From Prostheceraeus crozeri (taxonomy: Eukaryota; Platyhelminthes; Polycladida; Euryleptidae): a stretch of DNA of 64,000 nt. The stretch's first letter is position 1, and each line of letters opens with the position of its first letter. The DNA lies in contig CAJQUW010012632.1 of the NCBI GenBank assembly GCA_907163375.1, positions 248,001 to 312,000 on the forward strand, given 5' to 3'. Under the pieces are notes generated by a model, which made no database searches, was not told the origin of the DNA, and saw only the letters and a list, made by a program, of their open reading frames with translations. Positions 26,901 to 41,900 of the stretch are shown here, piece by piece. The position numbers were made by a program, and so were the translations under genes.

Positions 26901-29900
26901 TCTTATAAAAAGCTTGTGATCATGCACTATGCAATCATTCGTTATGTAGACAACTCTCTTACCTACACATAGAAATTGTAGTTATTGCAGTCCTCTAATA
27001 GGGTTGTCTTCTCAAAGGTTTCAACTTTGTCTATGACCCGTAGATTCTGATAAATCGCTCAAAAGGTATTACTGTCTCTCCATGATTGACGTGTCAATAT
27101 CTTGCACAAGGACATGAAGACAAACGATTTTATAGTTACACGTCCGTTCATGCAATTAAGGGCTAATTTCGATGTGAGAATCTTATACTTCGTACCGTAC
27201 AAATCAATTCTATGAGTATTAGGTCGTCTCGATACGTGTCTCATGACGTCACTTGCTGGAAGTCAGGGTCTACGTTAATTCTAATTATCAGCTATCAACT
27301 TTCCGTTGAAAGGGATTTTCATCGTTTTCCCATTTGAAGAGACGATTTTAAGATTTCGAGGTGCATATTGCCCTCAAAACATAAACCTGGTCGCAGCTCA
27401 GGTCGCGAATTTCTGCATCAGCTTTTTGAGAAAATGAAATGGAAAGGGATGCTGCTATAGACTGTTAAGTTGCAATTGTCTGTGCAATGGTGCTCTCCGT
27501 GGCATAGTAGTAAAGTGCTTGGCTTAGCGCCTTTTGGTCAAAAGATCCCCGAAAGTGTCATTAGAAGTCGTCAGGAAGGGCATCTGGACTAAAAGTTACT
27601 ACAATGCTCCTGAAAAGTATGACTATGTCAGCACCGTCCAAGCATCCAGTATGGGGAGTAGTGACGTTGAAGCTGAACAATTTATTTCTAAAATCTATTA
27701 AAGAAATTATTTGATATTCAAGTAATTTCAAATTTGCTGTGTGAACAGCTGGTGAATTAAAGAAGTTGAATAGTCACTGAAAGGTAGATGCTATAAAGAT
27801 TCGAACATTCAAAGTAGAACATCGTTGGAGGTCTCTCGTTTTTTATCTCTGAAGTTTTTCACGATGACTGATTTATAATGTGTCATTCCATCATTGTTGG
27901 ATTTTTCCGGTGTACAAATATTCCATTCCTTGGTTATTCTTTAGATTATAGCATCATCAGTTATTTCTTGGTGTTATCGACTTTTGCGTCATTTATCAAC
28001 ACAACCAATTGACAATTTAGTAATATACATGTGTAACACGAGTCTCGTCTGTACGGTCTTTCAAACTTCGGAAAATAAAATGTAGTAAAAATGCTTTGCA
28101 TATCTCATGTTCGATGACTTACAAAGTGACAATTGTGAGTCATCGGTGACAGCGTCTTAAGCATTGTGATCAAATCGAATCTATCATGAAAAATACGAAA
28201 ACTCACGTCAATTTCTGTCAGTCAACCCCTAATATTATTTTGGATTCTGACAGCTCAATGCTGCCCAGACTCAAGTACCGAATATGAAAATGATGAAATT
28301 GAGTTGACATCAAATTGATTCAACTGCCGCTTTTGTTTGTTTATATATTCGAAAAATGTCATCTGTCTAAGTAGCTTTCTGAGAATTCTGTGTATATTTT
28401 TCATTTTTATGAGTCTGAAATGAAGAAGAAAGTTAGGACATGCACAATGTACGTGTGTTTTCATACGATTAACATAGCCTTCTTTCCATTAATAAATATA
28501 CAAGCAAATGTTTGGTACAAATAAATCAACCTGTTGTCTACGCTTCACGACACTGCCGCCAGTAAGACCATTTTTAACAAGTTTATTGGTTCTCACAAAT
28601 CATGCAGTGGATTCTGAAATGTTGCCTTACAAATGCTTCATGTCAATACATCATGCGAAAGTCTTCATGAAAGCTCAATTTCGTACAAATGTGCAAACAT
28701 TTCTTTCTTGAAGTACATGTCTAAATTCAGACGTATTAAAAATTTAGAATATTATTATTGTGGAAAGTCAGTAATTGCAATTATTGAGACTGTTAGGCTT
28801 AGAGGAGTTATCGGGTTTCGAAAATGAATATTCGGTTCGGGGCTGGCTTTCCTGCAAAATATCCTCAACTCAACCGCATTTGAAGCTTATCTTGCCCTTT
28901 ATTCATGTGCTTCATAAGATTGATTGAAGTAGGAAAATTTATGTTATCTTTATAACCGGTGTACATCATCTTTTCAGCTCTTCCGGTATTGATGAGGACT
29001 GGAACGTCACCAGCGCTGTCTATCAGCAGTCAGTCAACAAGTTCGCCGACAGGAAGCGGTTGGGAAGTAAGTGGAACTGTATTGGATGTTGTTTTGCACC
29101 GGATTGAATGGGGCTGAATTTTCAGCACCGCTCTGGCCCGTATGGGCTCACTTTGTCTGCAATCAGTGCAAATTAGTGATAGACGGAATATACCGCATTA
29201 CATGCTATCTACCACGTCCGTTCGGTGTGTTCGCAAGTTTGGTATTCATTGTGTCTATCCACGGTGCAACTTTGTTGCATCCAGCCTCATTTCATATGTC
29301 ATCTATAGTCCAATGACTCGAAAGCTACAAAGAAATTCATTTCTTCTCTTTTTTCCGGCAGCCATATCGAGTTTCTGTAGGGAACGAGACCGATAATAAG
29401 ACTTTCGCTGAATGATGTGCACCCTATGCCTACTACGAATCTGCGCGTATGCCGTGTTCTAATTATCTCCTCTTTCTGACAGACAGGATCAAAGAAAAAC
29501 ACATGTTAACCCATAATGAGACGCAGATTGAAGTTTTTGGTTGATTGTAAAGTATTGGATTATCGATAGTGATATATTACAGCTGCCACCAACAACTATC
29601 TTCAGGCAAGTATTGAGGGAGCATCGATACAAGTCATCAAAATTTGAAATTTATATTGATTCATCTGTAAAACTGTTGGATAGGAAATAGAAAATAGAAG
29701 ATTGAGAACGATATAGAAGTGCAAGATAGAGAAGATAAGAGCTATGACACCGAGGCAGGTAGCATCAGGCCACATTATCCCGATACTACCTGCCTCATAG
29801 CTCTTATCTTCTGAGCAATGTATGCGAGGATGTGGTTAAATGTGAATTAAATTTGCTCAAAGTGCTCGTGTTTGCCGACAGTATGAGACTTTCCAAAAAG

Positions 29901-32900
29901 CGTGTTTAGCTTCATAGACAGGGGTGCTTGAACGTGATCAGAAGTGGCCTAAAGACATTCCATATCAAAAATTATGACTCTGGACTTTTCGCACAACCAG
30001 AGAAAACAACATAGAACATTTAATTAAGAAAGAATGAATTAAAAAATTTAACATAGAACTGCGATCTGCGTCCCATTGTGATTTATCATGTGTTTTTCTT
30101 TGATCCTGTCGGACAAGAAGAGGAACTAGCTAGAACTCAGCAGGCGCATAGATTCGTGGTAGGCATAGGGTGTATGTATCATTCTACGAAAGTCTCATTT
30201 TCGGTCTCGTTCTCTGCAGAAACTCGTTGAGGATCCCGGACTAGTTAGGTAATTGTTCAAATGGTGTTCATGAAGATGAAATGAAATACATTCTCTAGTC
30301 GTTAATTTAGTTGAAAAGTTTTGTCTACTGAGCTGCATTAATAATCCTTGAGTGTGAGTAACAGCCTCAGGCATCGTTGAGGCATGCCTACGATGTGCGA
30401 CGAGGTATCAAAAAAGTTGTAAATAAGATACTTGGTGATCATGACATTGTTGCTATATATTTTTCTGTAACTGGTCATCTAAACATCAAAGTCAATATTA
30501 GCCAGTGCTGTTTGAAAGCCTTGAAGTGGACAAGGAGAGAAAATGATGTTTTTATAATTTTTGCAGTTCACTATTTGCGCAAGAAATGTCTGACGGATTG
30601 AAGGTCGTTGTGCTAAATAATACAGAATATTATTCTCAGTCCTGCAATTAGTGAATCCCAATCGCCTGCACGCTCAGGTATGTACAACATGTTATTCGTT
30701 CTCTTGCTTTTCATTTTCAGCGAGTGTCAAGGTGTGTGAGTTTTTCAAAGTTCGCGGGAAATGTCTATGGGGCGACAAGTGTTCGATGTACCATACCCGA
30801 GAAGACTACGAGGGCAATCGAGTCAATCGTAAGTATGATTGCTTAGCCGTGAACATTCGTGCTTACGTATACTGGACTGGAGTTGCACTATACACCTCAA
30901 TTTCTTATCGTTCCCATTTCATTCCTCCATGTTGGGTGAAGTGTTTACCAGCTTAATGACTTACTCATTAATAACATAATCATTTAGATGTGCATCCTTT
31001 TTGGCCATTTCCATGAAACTGTCAAGCATACCAATAGGGCTTGCATGGTTTTGACCAATAAATTGCAAATGTTTACTAAATCAGTTAAATAATTGACCTA
31101 AAAATTGACTTATAGTAATAGGAGGCCTCAATATTGAAATTTCATGCGATAGAAGTAAAACAGCATACTTAATTTCTGCATCAGATGACACAGTCGCACC
31201 TGTTTAAGAATGTCACCAATTCAATCAGTTGCATGAGGGTCATCTGTTGGCTCGCTCATTGTGACGTTCAAGTTAATGAGCGCAAACTGGCGAACATCAT
31301 TTTCTGGATTAAAAGTTCTCTTCAATCTCACAACAACTTCAAAAATTCTGGAAAGAACTAGCGAAGTACACCCTCCTCAAGTACACGACCCACCCCCCTC
31401 AAATTCTAAACAACGTTGTTTTCCATAAAATCTCTTCCTACATTTCAGCTTGACGGCCGACATACACTCATGCGCTGTAATACAATATATGTGTATGCTC
31501 CGGTTGCTCCATGAGTCTCTGGAAGCATATACAATTAGACTCTATTCTTTATTTATCGAAATAAAGAATAGAGTCACGACCAGGAATAGTGCATCTCGAC
31601 CTCGAAAAAAGGAGCCGATCGTGCTAGTTGAATGGATTAAGTTATTGTAAAAAAGAACTGCTAGGTTCCATTACAGTTCTTCCGAGAGGGATGTCTTAGA
31701 ATGATTGCAATGTCGAATTTATTTATTAATGCAATATTATTAGCCTTCCGGCCTTTTCTAATGGAGCAGGCCTCCCATTCACATAGATACTATGATGAGC
31801 GCATTGCTATTGTGATTACATTTAGGCAATCTAGTTTCACGATTTCTATGAAAAAAACTACATTTCTTTTTACTTTATTGATGCTTCTTCTTTGTGTTCT
31901 TTTGAGTTCTTTGATAGTGTCTTTGCGCACGCGCACATTGTCGTTCCAAGTCTGCTTCTGGACATTATTGAAAAAAGTATCCATCAGAATGTCAGTTGCC
32001 TTGTTGGCGTGCTCTTTACAACTTTTCAAGGGCTTGAAAGGGGAGTTACTTCAAAAATAGATCTTTTTGTGGTTCCCGCATAACCAGTCTGTGATTTTAA
32101 GGAGATAATCGATCAAGAAGTCAAGTATGACTAATCATTCTGATATAAGTAGGCCTAGTCTTTATTGCTTTACTGGCAATTGTTAGGCCATTTTTTTAGA
32201 TATACAGGGCGATCATAAAGTCTCTGCAGGGTTTAACTGTCAAATATAATATAGTTCAATACCTCCTAGAGGGTTTATATAAGGATAAAGTATAAACCAA
32301 TATCGTAAATTTAATGAATAAACCATAAAATTGTATTATCGACTTATTTAATTTATCTTTTGATAATTCTTTTGATATGCATTTTTTCGAATACATTCAT
32401 CTCGAGGAAATGCGAACTGAGTATGCTGTTGTGATAATATAACATAACCACTAGTACAATTCGCCTTCTAGCATTTATACTAGTTTATGCTTATTATTCG
32501 GCGGTCTGATGCCCCAGTTGCATATGACACGATTCTGTTGAACAGATAGAATGGCGTCTGTTTTAACGTCAAACATCATCGCAGCACAATGGGGGAATTT
32601 GATTCATAGATGCACTCAAACTTACTTAAACCGAATGAGCTCACCCTACAAGATGTCCAAGAATTTTGCTACCTCGGAGATGTAGTGGATTCAGAGGCAG
32701 GTACAGAAGGAGCGGTTCGGACTCGCATCGAGGCTTCGTGGACGAAGTGGAGAGAATTCAATTGGCCAGTCTTCTTACCAACAAAGGCATTTCATTGAAG
32801 TGTAGAGCCCATGTGTATGAGATGTGTATAAGATCAGTCCTCATATGGCGCCGAAACGTGGCCACTCAGCCTGAAGCTGGTCGTGCTTCTGAGAAGTGCT

Positions 32901-35900
32901 GACAGAATAATGATAGGCCACATGGAAAAGGTCAGATTGAAAGACAACGTTTCAAGCAAAAAAGTAGCGAGACGTTGTGGCTTGCCCGAACTTCCAGTTC
33001 GTCTGCGGCAAACACGTCTGCGCTGGTTTGATCATGTGAAAAGGGCCAGTAAAGTGCACCACTTTCAGTGTTGATCAAATGCACGGATGAGGGGTTTGAA
33101 CTGCGCGTGAACGGAACCGGCGCACATGAAGATTTCAGAAAATTATTCCTGCATTTGGGGTTAGAAGAGATGTTTTTTGAAGTACCTGTAGTTTATTTCT
33201 TGTAAATATACAATTCAATATTTTTTCTACTAGAACTACTTTGACTTTATTTAACATGATTCAACTATTAGGCTATCGATAAATATGTAGGTAGGCCTAT
33301 ATCTGAAACTGATTTTGATCTGATGTCCGAATTTTCTAACTAGTGTTTGTGAGTTACATCGATTAGGATGTTTTTTTAATGTTATAATGACGTGTTTTCA
33401 TTTGCTTATGATTATAATAAAAACAACTTAGTTTAAGCTCTAATTACATTAGTACGGAACCTGTTATCGATGTGGTTGAGCCAAAATGGTTATTCGTATC
33501 AGTGAACTCAAAAGAAACAATTAGGTCGATATGTTTCTAAATTGGCTCACGTGCGCGGAAGCCATGGTACTTACCAATTTTGTTTGATGGACGAAGCCTT
33601 TCATTTTTTGAAGATAGAAGTCGAATGATAATATAGCGCGAAACTCATTGTCAGTGCATCCAGGGCGTCCAATCCTTCATTGAAGTCTGAATTAAAACTT
33701 CATGTATGTAATTTGTATAACATGTACTTTTAGCAGTTCTGATAGTTAATGAGTTTGATCAGTGTATTATAAAACAAATCTTTACAAAGAAATAGAAATC
33801 GGAAATGATATTAAAGTCGCTCACAATAAGATGATGTATTTTAGCACGGTCAAAAATACTGGATATTCATAAAGCCTAAATCAGGATAGAAACAAGTTTC
33901 AAGCAACAGAATCTTTCCTTTCGTAAACATCTCCCATGTGAACAAATTACCAATTAACGGGTAATCCACTGCTTAGTAGATAGTTTCGATGAACAACGAA
34001 TGTCTTCCCAGAAGTAAGTCCTCACCAATACAATTTCCTAGTATATCATAGGCTTGAGTTTGGACCTTCATTTATGCTACTCTGCATCGATACACTGCCT
34101 GCGCGGATGGGGTCTCGAGGCCCCGTGGCAACGCTACACTTGTTGGTCGATGGTCGCTTACCACCAGGAAGACCTAAAGACTAGGTAAGGCTGCATCCAA
34201 GTAAGTCTCTAGAGGTGTCGGAAGACATTGCTCTGGATCAGCGGTTCCCAACGTGGGGTACGCGAAGGAATTTTGAGGGGTACGCAGAATATGGAAGATT
34301 TATTGCAATTCAAATTTACTTTGATTACTTTCCTGATCATGGGTCAGTTGAACTGTTAAACTTTGTGCGCATTCCGTATTGGATTGTCATCATCTGGTCT
34401 TGTAGCAATCGTTGGTAATTAGCGACCACCAACTCGACCACATACTCATATGAATGCGGATTCTCCACCATAGTAATAATGATTAAAAGCAAACAAAGAG
34501 CTCGTTTGATGTTGGAGCATGACTTTCGCTGCGCTTGTGTGCGCATCAGTTACGCCTAGTTAAATTTTTGTGTTATAAATTAAATAATAATAATGATAAT
34601 ACGAGTAAATATATAATTTTGTGACGTAAAACGGGGAAGTGGAATTATCCACGCAGTGACATCATCGCGTGCGGTATAATTTTCAACGCATCGGGTCTGC
34701 TATCACGTGATTATTGCTCCGTCATCGAATAGTGTTGACAATGAACTCATTACTTGCTGCTCCAGAGCACGAAAGTATCAGTTGTAAGTTCAAACAAGTC
34801 GGCTTCATTTTTGGAACCGGGATGCGCTATTCCTGGCCGTGATTCTAGTGGTGGAAGAAATAGTATTCACGATAAATCACGTCGACCAACAGAGACCATC
34901 TTAGAGTCCTTGTCAGCCACACATGCTTCAGTAGTCGCTTGATCCTATTCCACTAGCCCTCAACGTGATCTGCTCTAGTGTTTGTAGAAGGAACGACGTA
35001 CTTTTCGGAATGAATGACCGTCATGTGAGTGAATCCATGCTGAAGGAGCAGCTGGTAAGCTGCTCAACAGTCAACCACTGCTTCGGTAGAGCGTTCTTTC
35101 TCCATGTTGAAGAAGATGCCATTCGGAGACAGAGCTTTGTTTAACAAATGTAGTCAATTACACTGCTGTTTTTTACAACATCCTGTAAATGGGTATACTG
35201 TGGCAAAAGTTTGAAATAAATCGTGTTATTCGTCGTAAATTGAACTTTTTAACTTTTGTCTGAAAATGAAAACATGATTTTAGCACAATGGAATGCTGTT
35301 CCATTCCTGTTGATCTTCATGCCTCATGAAAATAACCATTTATATGAAAATAATTTATCAATGGTTTCAAGCTTGCCTCGATATAATTACCTCTTGTAAA
35401 TTGTGACTTTATTGACTTTTGTAAGTACAACTTGCTCTTTTCGTCCTCGTTTTGTGTCTCTTCTTCGTGGTTCCAAGGCTGGACGACTTTCAAGCCCAAC
35501 TGACTACTGTTTTCAAAGTATGCGAAAGAATACTAAAACACAATACTAGAACTATCTTGATGTTAATTAAAAAAACAAAGCTTAATAATAATGTAGCAAT
35601 ATATCTTTATTGAAGTCTTACATATCAGGAATCGGTAAGAGCTTTGACAAAGAAAAATTAAAGCGCACCGCTGGCTGAAGGTCACAATAAGTCATAAGAT
35701 TGAATGATGCAGAGAAACACGTCACACAGCACTGCAGAAAGATGTTGGAGAAGGTAAGGCAGGAGATAGCGCGCAGGTATAAGATGCAGACAAGGTGTAA
35801 TGTACAAGGGAAATGTCGCTGGGTTTGAGACGATGACTATGCGAGTGATAATGGCGAGCGATGGCAGAATAGTAGAAAACGTATATTGTCCAGCGAGGAG

Positions 35901-38900
35901 AATAAGCCCGTAATTGCTCCGAAAAGCCGTTGACCAAGTGGAGATATATACAGTCAGGTGATGCAAGGGTGGATCAAATGTAAAGTAAAACTATGTAAGC
36001 AAATAATGATGATTTAAGTACAGGCGAAGCACGCGCGGCGACCGCACGACAGCCTGCCAAAGTGGCGAAAAGAAACGCAGAGAGATGATCCTGCCCTGAA
36101 AAATTGAATATAGGCCTACCTTGCTAAATGAGTAGAGAAATGCACTTAGTCTGAGATAAATGCCTTTCTTCAGCTAACATCTCTCTAAGCTTCCCATGTT
36201 TCCAATTGCAGTTGAATTCAAGAAAAATGTGAAAGAGAAGGAGTTGGTCGCCTTCTTGAACACAGGAATCCACATGAGCTATCCGCAGAAAGGTGCATGG
36301 GTTGGCATTATAGTGACAACAATGTATCAACCAAATCGCTTCTATGCGTCGTTAATACATGGTCCGACTGACTACATGTCTGATGATGAAGCCAGTTCGA
36401 CTTCTTCCCTAAGCACATTGTCGCAACTCATTCTCTCAATGAAGTAAGTTGGTCTCTGTTTGACGTTTTAGTCAATCAAGAATGTCGAACTTTTGTGTAC
36501 TGATGTCATTTTCTTGATTCATAAAAAATGTCATTAAGTGGATTCTTATGCCAAGTTTCAGCGATACAGCTAGTACGGTTTACCTCTACTTGCCTCAGGT
36601 TTCTTCTGTCAATGAAGTATTGGAGGGAGGGTACCATGGACCCCGAAGATCTTAACTATTATCTTATGTAACATAACACACCTACATACATACATACACA
36701 CATACATACCTACTTCACGCATGCTCTCTCTCCGATGGCTAACGGAGTTATAAATTAGGGAATGTTTCAGAGGTAGGTGCAGGTGATATACACTGACCTA
36801 GGATTAGTGTGTGTGACCTAGGTCGGTGGTGATACAGCGATGATGATACTATCCAAGGTTATCCTATTATCCAAGGTCCATCTACTATTTAGATTTCATT
36901 GTCCTATCTTAGTCAAAAGTCAAGAAAATTAGCCAAACTTTCTACATTTCGCTTCTTAAGTGAACGTCTTGCAGTGAAACACATGTTTGCATAATGGATT
37001 ATTTCCTCGAAACTTTGCAGACCTGTCTACCAGATTCATAAATGTGAGCTAGTCATTTCAACATGTACAATGCCTGAATGGATTGCGGATTTTAGTCATG
37101 TAGTTTTTGGTCAAAATCCCGCTGGGCGCGCAGATGTGGACGTCACTCGGCAAGTATTGCAAGCGATTATCTTCAGCTAATAATCGCCATTAGAAATTTG
37201 CCATCAATTAATGAATGTTCACATTTTACAATGCGCGATCGGAAGAGAAATTAGAGGCGCGAGTTATACATTACAACACGTTATGAATGAAGTCGCCAAA
37301 ATCTAAATATTCTATTCATCAAGTTACAGAAACATAGCCCTCATTGCCTTCAAAAGTGGTGGATGGGAAACATCTCCAACTCAAAAAGTGAGGGGGACAA
37401 TGTCCCTTACCCCTTGATGTGTTGCTTATGATCGTTGCTGCTTTAACCCTCAGAGACCTGGGGGGTCCAGTGGATCCCGGAGCCATATTTTTCTATTTTA
37501 CTTTTTGTGCTGAGGATACATCAACTGCTCATGCCCATGTAAAATCTTAATTTTTGACAGTGATTCTGCATGTATTATTTCATTTCAATTGAATAAGTAG
37601 AAGTATGGTAGATAGACCTCAGGTCTCAGAGGGTGTAGAAATTTCCACAAGATTTTTAGTATCAGATGAAAAATGATTTTGTGCATGTCCACGATGGTTC
37701 ATAATGAGTGAAATTCATTTATTGAATGTTAACATCATGCTCGTGCATGTGTGTTATGCTAGAAGATCTCAAATGTGAATATTCTGTTTTCGCACATAAT
37801 CGTGCATGACTGGTTGGCCTACATGAACAACTCAGCATAAATCAATGCTCAAAATGAAAGCTGTCATTAGATTCGTAGTTCAATACTAAAAGCAGACTGT
37901 TGGCAAAGTTTTCACATCAGTAATTGATGAGCTTGAGCGACAGCTGTTTTGAGGGTCTTCAGATGCAGCAATTATTGCTCAGTTTAGGCATATTTCCGAT
38001 TAGTATGGAGCAATTTTTATAAATGGCCGAATTTAAGGGTTGTACTGCATGACATAAATCAATTTCATTAAAATCAACTATCTGAGGTTTTATGGCGACA
38101 GTAAACATCACAAAATCGACTCCTGGTATAACTGATAGTGTGTTGTCGGCGAATTACAAAAACACTGCATTTTCGCATGTGTTTACTGAGAAGGCTGACA
38201 GATACTAAAATGATTAGTTATATCGATTTGCTACACGCAAGCATCATTGTTTTACATAAAATCAACTTCCCTAATGTTTTCATATCGATTCAAGCAGGTA
38301 AGCTAATAATTTGTAAAAGGAGTCCACTGGACCCTTAGTCTCTGAGGGTTAATGATCAATTCCTTGAAATGTCCCGTGCGACGCGTAATAAAGGATCTGG
38401 ATTCGGGTAGTCACTTGGCAAAAGAACGCTGACGTGGAATGACAGCCACAAATTATTTAGAACAAAGAAAGCGATAGTAAAAAGATAAAATACTGCTCTA
38501 CGGTATCCGAATGATGTCATACTTGAAGCTCGATTAGTATACATTAATCTTAAATTAAGATCAAAATTCTTTGTCTATGAGACGAACTGCCTACAGCGCT
38601 GAATCTTGGGTCGTCCAAACCTGAAACTTCATCAGACCCGGATCAGTCATCAAGTGAGTCATTTATTTGAAAATTTCAACCTCACTCTGTCACTTATTGA
38701 ATAATACAGTAGATGAGCAATTTTGACTCAATGAGGAGCAACAACAGAATTAAATATTTTGTTTATCTGCTTCGGTTTGCTAGAAGTGTGATTTATTCGA
38801 AATCGACGGTACATAGAGGAACTTATTAAGTGGGCAAAAAGGAATTCCTAATACCTTACAGAGATAGGAAAAAAAGTCGTGCGTCGCTTGCGGATTAATG

Positions 38901-41900
38901 TAAGTTCCAGCAAAGTGCTTCGATTGCCAAAATTCCTTCAGATTCGAAGAATTCAGATTATTGCGCACAAGCTTTCTCCATAATGTTGGCCCTTCCGATC
39001 ATTATTAAAGAAAGTAGCAGGCTTACGAAAATTAGTTCACTTGATGTTTTCACATCCTCTCCTCGGCATTGCTCACTGTATAGTGCATACACTGAATCGA
39101 ATGTTAGCTAGGCGATGTGTGTTTTGGTGTGTGCGAAGTGATATCACAGTACGCACGCATGCATCTCTTACTGGCTCTGGTGTCCTCTGCTGACAGCTTA
39201 TTGTTTGCCATTTCCAATAGCAAGCGATACACTCTGGCCATGCATATGCATTAACTGTGGTAGTTTGAGTTACATCAACATGAAGTTCTAAATCACTTGC
39301 ATTGCGTCCTCATGTAAGTGCAGTTGATGCAATTTCACTTGTTTCAACTGCTGAATAAAAAAATACCATAGATATCACTTTCTTAGATAGCGTTCGAGCT
39401 CCTCACAGCTTGTGTAAGTTGTATGAAACACAGATAGCGTCAGACTGTCTGATAAGGTATTTCCACATTTTGCACACGCTGAAGTTTGTATGAAAAGCTC
39501 TGTCTCAACACAATTTTGTGACGCTATTCTAACTTCGAACGCTATGACAGCGCTAAGATAGCGTTTTCTAGCGCTATAGTAGAATAACACTGCCCGCCTG
39601 CATAGATTGATCTGTTGATTATCTGACCCAAGATTGTTATGGCTCGTAATTGCACATTGTGAATGTAACCGTAATTTCAACTTGTTCTGTTATCCAGATA
39701 CGCTAAGATAGCGTTTCTTTATAACATAGCTGATAATCTTTTTAATAACTTTTGATAATTTTTGATAATAAATTTTGATAACAGCGAACACAATAGATTC
39801 TGTTGCCAGTCAAGACTTTCACACCTAGTTGCGTTGGAATAAGGGAATAGACAGAATGAATGCCCATACAAATTCATAGCGTTGTATTGTTACTCTTTCA
39901 TAAGTGTCTTCTTTTGATAAAGATATATGCTGATTGTATTTGATATGAAATTGTTTAATAATTGACTTGATAATAATTCTCATCACTAATATATAAATAT
40001 AGGATTTCTGAATTTTACCCCTAAGCACATGATCACAATGGCAGACCACAGCTTTGACGCTAGTCGATTTTCCATTCGTCTTCAGGACATTGATCGCGTT
40101 TCATCATTCACGGTCAAAGAACACCGTTAGAATAGTTCCTTGGACAAAAGAAAGATTGGGCACACTTGTAGAAACAACAATCTTCCACAACACAAGAAAA
40201 TGATTACTTGGAACACAGATTTGTGACGCTCCAATGACATTTCAAGAGCCTTGAGAGATCCGACGGCAGGATGGAACCGAGTATCCTCCCAATACTATTT
40301 ACAATATTGTTTGCGGATTGCCCGATATATCCGAAAAAGACCCGACTGCAATATAATGATAAGGATAAGTCAATTTTGTGCAATTTGTCCGTGCTTTAGA
40401 TGCCTGCATGAGAAATCTCACTTCTCGGGGCATCGGATCCCATCACAAGAGAGCTGATCCGATAATCAGAGGATAGTGAGGCGAAACTATGGGATACCAA
40501 TGCATTTTCCTTACATGATGGAATTGGACTATTGCGGGCCGTTTACTTCCACAAATGTAAAGTTTTTTCAGAGCGTGCGACGAGCATCGCAACGCCAGAA
40601 CTGAGCAATTCACGTTTTCAGAAGGACTATGGGACTATGGAAATTTGTTGACGGGTCGCGGCAACAAAGTCTTTTCCGGTGGAATCCGCGTTCGCAAGAT
40701 ACAAAACAAGTGTGTTTCGACAATACGATAGCGATAACAATCGATCGGTATATAAGATATTGAAACTATTACGTGAGCCGGCTTCGAAGCATGGGTGTTT
40801 TTACGGGAGCATTTTACCGTCGACCACTACGAAACATTATCCCAGACCAGCCCAGATTCGCCACTTCTCCCGTTGGATCAATTCCATCAGAAAATTGTTG
40901 CCGGAGGCCGCATCCATAGCCGATATCAAAGGATACATCACGGCACATTCTGCAAAGTAACATGTGACAAGGCTATTCCGAGAAATGTAGACGAGCAGTT
41001 AATAAAATGAAGAACTGGGCATCGAAGCAATGCTGTTGAAGCATACAAAAGAAAAGGACCGGAGCAAGAAGTGATGCTTAGCAGTCTTCTAGACCGCCTA
41101 AACCAAAGACTAAATTATTTAATTGCTTTCATACATCATTGATCAAATTGATATTGATTTCAATAATGTCTTTTAAATTAATAAATTAGATCTGGAATTA
41201 ATTGTTTTCTACAAATCTGGAAATTGTGACAGTAGGCTACATGAATAATAGAAAACAAAAAAAGCTGAATAATTTTAATACTGATGTTGGAACTCTTGTA
41301 ACTTGACAAGTAGTAAACATGCAAAAACATTCCGCCAAAAAGGTGAATAAAATAAGATAGCTTTCATTTACAATTACAGACAACAACCAATTTCCTATTG
41401 TGTTAAGTAGCGTTTCAGAACTTCAATAAATAGCGCATAGATTGGCGCTTCATGATAAAGAATAGCGCGTTCTGAAATACTTAGCTGTCGGATAACGCTA
41501 TCATAGCGCTAAGATAGCGTTCCAAACACAAACAAGACCAGCCAAAATTGCTAGTTATAGATATCTATGGTTGAAAAACGATTTCTATGCCATTCATTTA
41601 GGAACAATAAAATACAAATTCCCTAATAGTTCAAGCAATTACATAGAAATCGGCTAAGTGTGGTGATAAATCGCTTACATTACTCTGTCCAAAAAAACAG
41701 AGTGTAACAATTCGGTTGCAACACTCGTTTGTCGATCTCGGGCTTCGCCCTCGATCGTCACTCGTGATACAACCTTCAATTATCTATTCGAGAAGGAGCA
41801 AGTTGTCTAAATCTGTGACGTGCCAATTCGATATTAAGGTTAGATATGATTCTTCCTTTCTAGGAAACCAAAGCGCACAGATGAATCTAAGTATATGGGA

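Noticed and set aside
31701-32060. 119-residue plus-strand frame as a membrane protein gene
   Set aside because: A hydrophobic stretch is present, but there is no signal of coding selection, no partner exon and an overlapping frame on the other strand.
32205-32235. Mariner-like end (ACAGGGCGATCATAAAGTC)
   Set aside because: No inverted partner was found within several kilobases, so no element can be bounded.
34239-34290. Complete hAT element starting CAGCGGTTCCCAAC
   Set aside because: Only a left-end-like sequence is present; no right end and no matching CTCTGGAT duplication was found.
36678-36712. CRISPR-like or regulatory repeat
   Set aside because: A plain TACA microsatellite in a eukaryotic intron.
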